Part shown: positions 1 through 9,953 of the stretch, one piece after another
How the letters are laid out: every line of letters begins with the position of its first letter
Position numbering within the stretch: position 1 is the first letter of the stretch
NCBI RefSeq assembly: GCF_003945595.2
Contig: NW_024104509.1
Coordinates: forward strand, 1,364,001 to 1,428,000
Reading direction: 5' to 3'
Length of the DNA: 64,000 bases
From: Pipra filicauda
Lineage: Eukaryota; Chordata; Aves; Passeriformes; Pipridae
Position numbers and translations under genes: made by a program
Notes under the pieces: model-generated
What the model was told of the DNA's origin: nothing
Databases searched by the model: none
The model's input: only the letters and a program-made list of their open reading frames with translations

Positions 1-1659
1 AACTATGCAATATTAATGCTGTATGCTCTATTGAAATTTATCCTGCAAAATTCCAAGCTGGTAGGCATAATGTTAAACAAATGAGATGAGATAGGAAATG
101 TTTGTCTGTCACATATGTACTTTTGGGTTAATTTCACAGATTTCACAGAAATGATTCTGCGTTTAGATCAGCATAATGGACAACAGAACATATTCTTAAA
201 TCTCTGTGATGTTTCAGGTTGAGGTAAATATATGATCCAGGCAGATGATTAACAACATAAATCCTTTGAATACTGTTTTGTGAACTGTGATGGCAAAAAT
301 GGTGCTAAGTGTTGCCAAAGGACCAGCTTTCTGATGTGAGTTTAAGTGGTGGATACACTAGTATCTCCAAAGTCCTAGAGCCTTTCTGCTGGTATATGTG
401 TCACAGCTAGATATGAGAATTCACTGTACTTTTAACTTGAGCTACATATCATCTATAAGGAATAGTACCTTTAAATCCTGAACTCCTGCACAGAAAAAAA
501 TATTCTGAATACACAGATATCAGAAGGAATTTAATAGAATTTGAGCCATATGACCAACATGACCATTTTTGAGAATATTATTCCCCCAAATTTGAATGCA
601 ATTGTTCTCTTTAAATGAAGGACTGCTTTAAATATTATTTCAATTGTTTTAAATAAAACTCTGGATAGCCTTGTGAGGCTAATTCTCTCAGATGAGTAAA
701 GTCACTAGTACAAATTCCCTACTGACTTAGCTTAGTACAACTCTGCAACATTCAGTTGAGATTCACTGCCATAAACAAAGCTAGTAAGTGAAGAATGAGA
801 CCAAACGGACTTTTGCTATTCTGAAATGATTCTCCATTACTGCATGGGCTGCATTCCAAAACCAGGCTCCATGTCTGGTTTTGTCTGGCTCTCATCAGAG
901 CTTTCCATATTCTACACACACAATGCCAGATTAATTGCCTGTGTGTTGTCACTGACTAGACTGAAATACAACAGGAAGCAAGTGTAGTCCATTTTGATTT
1001 TATACGAAAAAGCTTAATTAAATCGAAGTATTGGAACATTCAGTTTCCACATAGACCTGAATAAATTGTGAAGTAACTCCAGTGACTTTAAAGATAATTC
1101 CTTAAATATACACCAGAAAGTAAACAGCTTCTATTGTCACATGTTTTTCTTGTTATACAGTACCCCTATAACACCAGATACTATCTGAGAAACTACCTGA
1201 TGTGCTTTTATGTGCTGATATACAAGTAGTCTGCTTTTGAGGAATCCATATTGTATTGTATTGCACAAGAATTCTGCTGTATGTGTTTTCAGCACAATAA
1301 ATAACTTATATATAAATTGAAAAAGCACCATGCTCACAAGAGTTTCAGTCAAAAGACAGAATGAAAAGAAAAGGTGAAATGAAAAATGCGTGGAAGAGAA
1401 GACTGATAAACAAGTGAGCCATACTTAAATAAAAGGTTAGAATATATAACTTTCATTCTAAACACTGCTTTTTTCTTCACTTCTTATAGATGAATGGGCT
1501 GGAGATATCACAGGTCAATTAAGAATGAGATGTCCCTTTACTTTGTTCAACCTGAATCACAGTTTCTAAGCAAGTATAAATGTATTGTGTGGTAAGTACA
1601 GAGGTCAGTAAGGAAGGCATCAAGTTTTTTTCATGAGAGAAAAATGATTATTTAAAGGT
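1..1659. other. Unique AT-rich DNA, no gene seen
   Basis: No ORF longer than about 70 codons, no recognised repeat family and no splice-bounded exon could be seen on either strand. Short poly-A and poly-T runs are the only simple sequence. It is treated as anonymous intergenic or intronic sequence. Confidence 0.6.
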
Positions 1660-1966
1660 TAAGCTCTTGTCCTCCTTTGGACACTCTCTAAGAGCTTAAT
1701 GTTTCTTATATTGCGGTGCCCTTCACCATCTTAACCTTTCAATTCAAATTCAGATTGTGTGCCCAAAACTGCCACAGTATTCAAGGTGAGGTCACACCAG
1801 CGCAGAGCAGAGCAGGACAATCACCTCCCCTGACCAGCTGGTGATGCTTTGCCTGATGCCTCCCAGGACATGGTTGGCCCTCCTGGCTGCCAGGGCACTG
1901 CTGACTCATAGTCAACTGGCCACTGACCAGGACACTCAAGTCCCTCTCCATGGCACTGCTCTCCAG
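1660..1966 (-). mobile_element. CR1 LINE fragment, reversed
   Basis: Read on the minus strand this piece carries the stretch between the reverse transcriptase and the 3' UTR of CR1. It runs from the 'gttgatggccagttgaa' type block, through the 'ccctggcagccaggagggcc' block, to the 'ctctgctctgcgctggtgtgacctcaccttgaatactgtg' block. The same blocks occur in order in the CR1 copies at 19.1-19.3 kb and 34.1-34.3 kb of this window, which is the direct support. It lacks the terminal 3' repeat and the upstream coding domains, so it is an internal remnant. Edges are approximate. A 61-codon plus-strand ORF lying across it is an antisense shadow. Confidence 0.85.
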
Positions 1967-3831
1967 GTATGTATATGTCTGTGTGTGTTAACTAATCTTT
2001 ATGGGATGATATATGATTTTATTTAAAAATTACCTGTGTCATTTTAAGTTCTCAAACTATGAATTATTATTTCACTGTAATTTTGGCATTATTTCATCCA
2101 TTACAGACATCATCATCATTACAGAGTTCTGCTTTTGCATAATTTCCTCTCAAAAAAAAGCTCTATAAATAATGGACTTTTTGGTTTAGTGCCCAATCAT
2201 TATCTTGTTTTTGTTGTTATTGTTATTTTGGCAATTAAAATATTTTTAAAGCTGAATGAGTGTAAAAGAAAAGGCATTTTATAAGGAAAGGGAAGATGTG
2301 TCCATCACCATTATTACCCTCTAGCCCCCTAGGCATTAACTTTGCAGACCTAGTAGAAAACATATCCAGAACATGAATTTTAGTCCTTCCTTCAAGGTAA
2401 AGATTTTAGTCTAATTTGTTGTAACTCTAACAAGAAATAACTTTCTAAAACTTTTATTTAGTGTAAAAAGTTTAGGTTTTGTTGCACTAGAAGAAAAGAG
2501 AACAATTTAAAAAATCTAAAAAATTCCTTTCCTTGACTGACAGAACCCAATATTCAACATCTTCTCGAGTGAACACCTATCAGCTGAAATGAGGAAGACA
2601 CTTAAGCGATGTATAGATAGCTACACACAGCATGAAAGCTTTCTCCACAGAATATAAGTTTTCAACATAAATCCTTTTCTAAAATGAGTCAATAACGAGT
2701 TAGAGTTTAAGTCTTCCATCCAGGTATGTGCCTTCAATGGCAAGCTACTTAAGGAACACACACTTGCACACTCTCACTAACTTCACCCCTGGTGGCATGT
2801 GGGGTAGAGTCCAAAGGGCAAAAATGAAAATAGTGGTGCATTGAGATAAAGACATTTCAAAAAAAGGAAAAAAACCCACAAAAGATGCAAAAAAACAATC
2901 CATCATCACCAGCAGATAAATGTCCAGCCAGTTCCCAAGCAAAAGAGACTTTGGAAAAATTTCCACTCCTCTCCATCCTTTATTGCTGAACGTGACATTC
3001 TGTGGCAGGGGATAGCTCTCTGGTTAATACAGTCAGCTGTCTTGGCTGTGTCCTTTCCCAGCCAGCCTTCTCACTAACAGGTCAGAGATAGAAACAGAGA
3101 GGGTTATGATGCTATGCAAGCACTGTTCAGTAATAACTAAAACATCAGTGAGTATCAACACACTTTCTGTCACAAAAGCCACATCACCGTATGGGCTGCT
3201 GTGAAGAAAATTGGCTCCATGCTATTACAATTTCTACCTTATTCCATACCATTTGTATTGTGCTTAGGTACTCTTTTTAATAAGACACCTCCACACTCTT
3301 TCCTACTCTTTGATATATTCAGAGATATCATTCCCTTCATTCCCTCCATGGGCCATCCCCATTCATATATCCATTCAAATGTCCATTCAGTTAATTTAGT
3401 CGACGAGTTGGGTCCCACTGGTCGTGATGGTCATTCAGGACAGGAGAGGTGGTGTGCTGTGTTGGGCTGTTGGATCATTGTTGCATTTGCCTGGTTCCTT
3501 ACAAGGGTCTTCCTCCACTGGTTTGGGTGACTCTTCCTTTGGTACTTTTGATATAGAACTATGGTATCTCAAAGCAATGACAACATACAACTGAGACCAT
3601 GGATTATTTTCATTATTTTCATCCAGGGTTAAACCCAAGGTTCTTGAGCTGCACATTGGATTTCCCCATCCTTTGGTGTTATCTACCAGGGTCCTTAGGC
3701 AAAAGGAATCCCATGAATGTGTTTGCCTTTTCCCAGGGAAGGAGTAAGGCTGGTGTGTGATAGGACCAAGTATCTATGAGTACCATAGTCTGATTTGATT
3801 CATAATGGAGTGCTTTATTGCCCTGAGGCTT
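1967..3831. other. Unassigned DNA with small ORFs
   Basis: The left part is AT-rich and featureless. From about 3200 the base composition is more even, and overlapping ORFs of 109 codons (plus, 3201-3530) and 73 codons (minus, 3435-3656) occur. The plus ORF has hydrophobic ends. Neither shows a motif I recognise. The segment abuts the LTR at 3832, and the LTR's target-site duplication shows that the LTR inserted into this sequence. It could be the remains of an older repeat, but I cannot name the family. Confidence 0.4.
3827..3831. repeat. Target-site duplication of solo LTR copy 1 (left)
   Basis: ggctt lies directly before the LTR and recurs exactly at 4561-4565 directly after it. This is the 5-bp staggered-cut signature of retroviral integrase. 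Confidence 0.85.
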
Positions 3832-4560
3832 TGTTCCGATCTGCTTAGGTACAGAGGGGAACCAGGTTCTAAAACATTCCCATAAGCGAGATTAAGGCAC
3901 AAACGAGGCCAGATGCTGGATCCCAAATGGTAATTCACCCTCAATTTGTAACACAAAAGAGCAGAGAGAAAGAAGGGAGATAGAAAAGTAGGAAAAGCTA
4001 AGGGTAACTGCTAAAAGCACAGGATGGGAGTTACCACCACCATGAAGTGCTGCTGGCTTGCAAGCTGGTAGATCTCCATGGGGCTTCTTCCCTGATCGCC
4101 TTGTAGCCTCTGAGGAACGAGCTGAATTGGCAGGGTAACAGGCTGGCAGCAGCTCCCACAGCACTCCTCCAACAGCCCCCTCAGCAGTCCCCAGGCATGG
4201 CCTTAAACACCCTCGCCGTGGTAGCCCCCGGGTGCCCATCGGCCTGTTCACCAGTATCCGAGCAAAGTTCACCAGGTACCAAGATGGGCCCTGAGTGTCC
4301 ATCGGCTGGTTGCCCAGTCTCCAAGGGAGATCCGCTAGGCACGCCTTATTTGGGACAGTAAGTCCCTGATGTGTTCTTGATTGTAACAACTTTTTGTCCT
4401 TATTGTTCGTCTGCCCGCCTCTGATAGCTTGCTAGGGGCCTCCTGGAGCTTTTGCAAGTAGCTCAGCTCTTGCAACAGCCTAGCTGTGGCATCAAGACTT
4501 TTTAGCAACATGCTCAAGACAATGGCAAAGCAGACTCCATTTTGTAAACAGTCCATTACA
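3832..4560 (-). mobile_element. Solo LTR, young ERV family (copy 1)
   Basis: The element is 729 bp. On the minus strand it begins TGTAATGGACTG and ends GATCGGAACA, giving TG...CA ends. It is flanked by an exact 5-bp target-site duplication, ggctt at 3827-3831 and at 4561-4565. No retroviral internal sequence is attached, so it is a solo LTR left by recombination between the two LTRs of a provirus. A second copy sits inverted at 20912-21619 and is almost identical, apart from a 21-bp length difference near the start. Strand is given relative to the shared 165-codon ORF (4389 to 3892); true transcriptional orientation was not proven, because no clear TATA/poly-A pair was seen. A 5-bp duplication suits several avian ERV classes. 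Confidence 0.9.
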
Positions 4561-4565
4561 GGCTT

Positions 4566-5862
4566 GTTTTTCAAGGCCCAGGAAGGTGTTTCAGGCAATG
4601 ATGTGGGTCATGTTTTCAGCCATCTGGTAATAGTTTCCACTGTTGTAAACTCCTGGTAGTGTGATACAATCGGGCTGCTAGACCTCCATATATTAGTATC
4701 TCAGCCATCATCCTCTGTGCCATAGATCCAAGCTTTACCTGCTTGGCTTTTTTGATCATAGCACGTTTTGCATTCACAGCATAATCTGTGCAATGGTCTC
4801 AATTGATCATGTCCATCCTGCAAACACAATGTTCATCCTTTCCTAAATGTCCTCATGCCTCATGAGTCCATTAAGCAATGAATAAAGCACTGGTGTCCTA
4901 TCAGCAGTGTTTTGATCACCAGTCTAAAACATAGCACTATTCAGACTGCTTAATTATGAAGAAAATTAACTCCATTCCAACCAAACCCACTACAATGATA
5001 CATTAAGATGAGCTGTAGTGTATTTCTCATGCCTACCTACTCATACGAAGCTAAACCCACCAAAAGATAAATGACAAAACCTTTTCCACAGGGACTCAAT
5101 TTAAGGACAGTATTCAAATTAAACAAGTTAACTTTTCTGTAAAAAGACCACAGCAACTCTAGGTTTGCTACTTTTTATCTTCTTGAGACTGTTTTCTTGT
5201 ATTGTGCTTTCAAATTTTCTGTGGTGTTAACTGATGCCTTTGAATTTTTAGAATTTTTAGCTTTTTGTAGGTTTTAATGTAGCTGTATAGTCTGTCACAC
5301 TTTAGAATTGTTGTTAAACACTCACCAAACCCTATACCCCCATTTCATATTGAATTTTCTAAATTCTTTGTTTAGACTCCTTTCAAGGCAGGCCTTCATT
5401 CTGTTTAAGAGCAATTGCACCCCACGCCTGAACAACAAGATACCATCATAGTTAAAGCAACCTTCAAGCCTGGAACCCTGGAGAAGCTCAAAGACAGTAC
5501 ATACCATGAAGAAGAGGAAGATGAGGAAGAACAGGGGTCTTGGGAACCCCCAACTCAATTCTGAAGAGGTGTGCTGGGGAGAGGAGCCAAGGGGAAGATA
5601 GTTCTGGGATTGGATTGATACTACTATAAATTGTGGAAGCCCTGGACAAGGAGGTGAGCACATGCCACGTGTACTCCTTGTGCCAGAAGGCCCTCATTAA
5701 AGGACTGCTCTCTATCTTATCTTGTCTCTACTAAATTTGCCTGGAGTCTTTTTAGCTTCTAATCTTTAGGCAACAAGTCACTGTAGATTTGTCTGACTTG
5801 ATTTATTAAAGCTACCAGAGAAATAATGTTATAAGTGATCTAAAGAAATTTGCTGCTCAAAA
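4566..5862. other. Unassigned DNA, possible LTR 3' half near 5620-5775
   Basis: The first 350 bases flank the LTR and look moderately complex, but I recognise no protein. Near 5627 there is a TATA-like actataaatt, followed about 70 bases later by ATTAAA (about 5696-5701) and a T-rich stretch ending ggcaaca at about 5775. That order resembles the U3-R-U5 end of an LTR on the plus strand. No matching start or target-site duplication was found, so this is only a suggestion. The purine-rich block at 5505-5560 (gaagaagaggaagatgagga) is low-complexity. Confidence 0.3.
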
Positions 5863-6433
5863 TGGGAAAGAGTTAATAAAGTTACTGTATTGTGTTAACT
5901 GTCTTGTTAGAATCATAAGTTGACGTGTTGTGCAATGCCTAACCACCAGTTCTGTAAGCTGCGGAATGATTAACACAACGCAGGAATGATTTAGCATGTT
6001 GTATTTGAGAGATGTTTGTTCTAAGCATATTAATAGGAACCAATATGGAGGGGCAGACCACGAGGAGTCCGGGTGATCAACCGTCATCCTGATGGAAATT
6101 TCCAGGACCCCGGCCTCATAGAAATCAATGACTTTGAAATTATTGGTGGACACCCCTCAGCAACGGCGATTGCCCGCGAAAGGAGGAACCAACCCCAAGT
6201 TGGCCCGCTAAGAGGGAACCAAGCAGGAGGCAGCCCGCGAAACCTCCACCAATGGGCTGATGACATGACTTTGGGGGGAGGTGACAACAGAGTGCTGTTT
6301 CTGTTCCTCTTTTGCGGACCGCGGCAGGAACTGAGGTTTCCTCCGGTCGCCCGGCTAGCCGTTTTTGCTTGTTGGCATTAGTAAATCTTTTTATTACCTT
6401 GCAACCCAAATTATAGCCTTGTTTCATCGATCA
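5863..6433 (+). mobile_element. Probable solo LTR, boundaries tentative
   Basis: About 570 bp, distinctly richer in G+C and CpG than its surroundings between 6050 and 6370. Its 3' part has an LTR-like layout: pyrimidine-rich tract, GC-rich block, AGTAAA at about 6380 as a weak poly-A signal, then a short U5-like tail ending ttcatcgatca. Taking TG at 5863 and CA at 6432-6433 as the ends gives flanking pentamers caaaa (5858-5862) and caaac (6434-6438), which match at four of five bases. Overlapping ORFs of 67 to 102 codons on both strands are by-products of the GC-rich stretch. A diverged LTR of a different ERV family from the neighbouring one is my best reading. Confidence 0.5.
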
Positions 6434-6848
6434 CAAACAAATACATCTTTTAATATTTCTATACATTTTTCACTCTCTAAGTTATTTCAGGCTGGGTAGG
6501 TCTGCTGCAGTATAACTGGTCTGAAAGGAACACCTCAAGATGAAATTCCCGTGGTGGGAAAGGGGGTGTGAGCAGGGAGGAGGGATACCAGAAGGTAAGA
6601 GTGGGAAGAAAAAAACAGGGAAGAGTGACTAACTTTAGACACTGACATCATGACAGCAGAACTATATTTCAAGTGTGAGAGTTGCACTGCAGATCCACTT
6701 CACCTACTCTCCTGAAACAACAAAAGACAGAAAACAGAATTCAGATTCGAGTGCATTGTGAAGGCAAGATAAACATAGCCTCCAGACAGATTGTAAAAAG
6801 ATGATGAGAAAATTATGTTTAAATTTTGCACATTCAGCAGTATTTCTC
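6434..6848. other. Unique DNA between repeats
   Basis: Purine-rich around 6540-6625, otherwise AT-rich. No ORF, repeat or structured RNA recognised. Confidence 0.55.
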
Positions 6849-7355
6849 TCATAGAATCATAGAATCATTAAGACCTTTAAGATCAAGTCCAACTGCCAAC
6901 CTAACACCACCACCATGTTCATCATTAGACCATGTCCTTGAGTGCCATATCCCCATGTTGTTTGAACACTTCCAGGGAAGGTGTCTCTACCACTTCTCTG
7001 AGAACTTTCTTCTAATGCTTTACAACCCTTTCAATGAAAATAAATCCCTAATATCTAATCTAAACGTGCCAGGCACAATTTGCAACCATTTCATCTTGTC
7101 TCATCACTTGTTACCTGGGGGAAGAGATCGATTCCCACCTGTCTACAACCTCCTTTCAGGTAGTTCTAGAGAGTGTAGAGAGAGGCCTGAGCCTCCTTTT
7201 CCCCAGGTTAAATAAGCCCAACTCTCTAAGATGCTCCTCATAAGTCTTGTGGTCTAGACCCTTCACCATGTCCATTGCTGTTCTCTGGACATGCTCTAGC
7301 AACTCCATATCTTTCCTGTAGTGACTGTCTGTCATACCAAGCAAGCACTGTGTTG
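6849..7355 (-). mobile_element. CR1 LINE 3' end, reversed
   Basis: The plus strand opens with atagaatcatagaatcatt, the reverse complement of the CR1 terminal ATTCTATG repeat, so this is a 3'-anchored CR1 on the minus strand. Downstream blocks follow CR1 order: the 'tggaagtgttcaaa' region, the 'aacttcctttcagg' region, then the 'cagcctggggaaaaggagg' region, ending near the 'gagcatgtccagagaacagcaatgg' block at 7260-7300. Divergence and small indels indicate an old insertion. It is 5'-truncated, as is usual for CR1. Confidence 0.85.
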
Positions 7356-7371
7356 CCTGCACTGGTCAACT

Positions 7372-8100
7372 TTGTACCTGGTATTAATATAGGCTGGGGG
7401 ATGAACAAATCGAGAGCAGCCCTCCCTGGAAGCACTTGTGGGTGTTGATGGGTGAGAACCTCAACAGGTACCCTCAGTGTGCACTTGCAGCCTGGAAATC
7501 CAACTGTATCCTGGACTGCATCAAGAGTAGTGTGGGAAAGAGGTCAAAGGAGGTCATTCTGCCACTCTGCACTGGTGAGACCCCACCTGGAGTCCTGCAT
7601 CCAGCTCTGGGGGCCTCAGCATAAGAAGAACATCAACCTGTTGGAGAAAATTGAGAGGAATTACCATGAATATAATTAGAGAGACAGAGCGCCTCTCTTA
7701 TGAGCAAAGGCTAAGAGAATTGGTGTTGCTCAGCCTGGAACAAAGAGGATTTTGTGGTGACATAATTGTGGCCTTCCAGTACCTGAAGGGATCCTAGGAG
7801 AAAACTGGAGAGAGACTATGCAAATAGGTATGTAGTGACAGGACAAGGGGGAATGCATTCAGACTGAAAGAGAGTAGGTTTAGATTAGATATTAGAAAAA
7901 AAATCTTTACTGTGAGAGTGGTGAGGCACAAGAACAGGTTGCTCAGAGAAGCTGTTATGCCCCATCCTTGGAAGAGTTCAAGGTTGACTTGGATAGGGCT
8001 TTGAGCAACCTGGTCAAGTGAAAGGTGTCCCTGCCTGTGGTAGGGAGTGGTTGGAACTAGATGATCTTTAATGTCCTTTCCAATCCAAGCCATTCTATAA
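7372..8100 (+). mobile_element. CR1 LINE 3' fragment
   Basis: A plus-strand CR1 fragment. Recognisable blocks run in order: ggctgggggatgaacaaatc, the 'ctctgcactggtgagaccccacctggagtcctg' block at 7566-7598, 'ctctgggggcctcagc' at 7603-7618, the 'gcaacctggtc' block near 8007 and the terminal 'ccattctata' at 8090. It belongs to a different, more diverged CR1 subfamily than the copy at 15.65 kb. It lies head to head with the reversed CR1 ending at 7355. Short ORFs inside it are decayed CR1 or antisense shadows. Confidence 0.85.
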
Positions 8101-9503
8101 GCTGTGAAAGGTTTTTGCTGAGTTTTGGTTTTGAATTTCAAGCACCTGCTGGTTAGTTTTCAAAGGTGACTGAATCAAATCAACGCAGTAGAATATTTAA
8201 TATAATTTTCAATTTGTTTCAGCTTCACATCTACTGATGGAGCTGCCAGTTACAAATGCAGCTTTTTAGAATAGCAAACTGTATTCAAACTAAAGATTAA
8301 ACATAAGATTTTTGGGGGCTCCAATTTTTTGTAAGCTTATTAGGTGGACTTATTATATAACAGGCAAGATTTCCTCCTGGAACCTTCTTGTTTGAGCATT
8401 ATGTTTCAACAGATATTAGCTAATGGATTGAGATATCCATATAATTAAATGTGAAAAGCCAGATGTTGATGAACAGTAGTCCTAAGTGCAAGAAACAGAA
8501 AGAATTGGTTTATTTCCTAGTGATACCAAAATATTATTTTTTAATAACTTTTGCAAAAGGAAAAACACGTACTCTGTCTATTCTATCATGCACTCCTTAT
8601 TAAGAAATAAATACTAGTGTAGTAGAGATAAAGCTCTCATGGAGGTTTTAACTGCATGCAGGCAAGAAAGGCTAAAAAACTAAAATTATCAGCTTCTAAT
8701 ATCTCATATCTTTTCAAGAGAAAAGGCTATTTGAATTTATGTCAGATAAGAGTGCCATGAATAACTCATCATTGTTGGTGATATTTTATTCACTATTTAA
8801 AAGTCCCTGTGGTCTTGTAGGATTGAACCTACTGAAAGCATTAATTGCATTCTTATAGGTCCATGTATGCCGTTGTCAGACTTCTGCTATTTGCTTCTTT
8901 CGCAGTTGACTTTGTGATAGAAGACAACACAGAAAATTCACTTGCTGGTTGAGAGGACTGAAGTTTATATACCACTTTTTTACATGGTCAAAATAAATAG
9001 AACCCTTGCCATAAAATATAATTTCTTTAACCTTCCTGGTTACTATAAGTTCTGGTCACATAATATGTCTGCTTGTCAGTCTTGTGATATGTGACTGAGC
9101 AGTTCAGTAAGTCTGAGGACCTGCTGAGATATTACCACTACGATTTTTCATCTTTTTAGAGAATTTCTGGGGTCTGTCTACAAAAATTAGGCAGTAACCA
9201 TTCTAGGAACACAACTCTATGAGATCCACATTACTTTACTTTCCCTAATAATAAAGTGACATGATCAATACTCTATACATCAAGTGAAGAGAATCAGATA
9301 TTATTGTCAAAAAACCTAAGTTACTAACACCACTGCATGTAATATTCCACTGATGAGAAGTTCAACTGAATGCATAGGGCTTAGATAGTAAGCAGCTAAA
9401 TCAATTTTGCAGCTAAATCACCTTCCTTGCAGATCTGGGACTATATTCAGCTCTTTCACAAAGCATCGTAACTAAGAAATATCTGTGCATCGCAGAGGGA
9501 ACG
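8101..9503. other. Unique AT-rich DNA, no gene seen
   Basis: No ORF above 60 codons, no recognised repeat and no exon-like segment. Base composition is uniform and AT-rich. Confidence 0.6.
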
Positions 9504-9953
9504 TGTCATGACTTAGGAATAGTACTCCCCACTTCAGTGGCCCCACTGAGATTCTCTAAACCATGCATTGCTCTCTCTAAGTCCCCAGCTTTTCCAGTCT
9601 ACCTCCCCCTGTGTTGGGATGGAGAGGAGAATTGGAGGCACTAATCATGAGCTGAGATAAGAACGATTTACTGGAAACAGCAATGAGATAAGATAATGCA
9701 TAGTAACAACAATACTAATGTCAGAGGCTAAAAGAAAGAAATGATTCACACAGAAACTCTTGACAATAGGCAACACCAGACAGCTCCCTCCACTACATTT
9801 TCTTGACTGGACCAGAACCCTTTCTCTGCAGAAGAGAGTCCCTTCCCCCACCCCAGCAAGGATGTCAGGTGGTATAGCATAACCTCTGGGCCCTGGTCAT
9901 GCCCCCTCCTGGCTACTGCAAAAATTAACCCTGTCCTGGCTGGAACCAGAACA
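9504..9953 (-). mobile_element. Solo LTR, avian TGTCCTGGTT-type ERV
   Basis: On the minus strand the element begins TGTTCTGGTTCCAGCCAGGA and continues ...GGTTAATTTTTGCAGTAGCC, a start shared by a large avian ERV LTR group. The other end lines up base for base, without gaps over the first 27 positions, with the LTR at 47103-47587 of this window. A CCAGTAAAT stretch on the minus strand near 9670 could serve as a variant poly-A signal. It is about 450 bp with no internal retroviral sequence beside it. The flanking hexamers ggaacg and aaatgc do not match well, so the target-site duplication has decayed or the ends are off by a base or two. ORFs of 68 and 91 codons within it are incidental. Confidence 0.8.

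Noticed and set aside
3201..3656. Overlapping 109- and 73-codon ORFs proposed as host or retroviral protein
   Set aside because: No family motif, no splice or promoter context, and the two ORFs overlap on opposite strands.
4600..5000. Minus-strand reading resembling retroviral internal sequence next to the solo LTR
   Set aside because: Frames are broken, no gag, pol or env motif was recognised, and the exact target-site duplication shows that the LTR inserted here alone or as a later solo.
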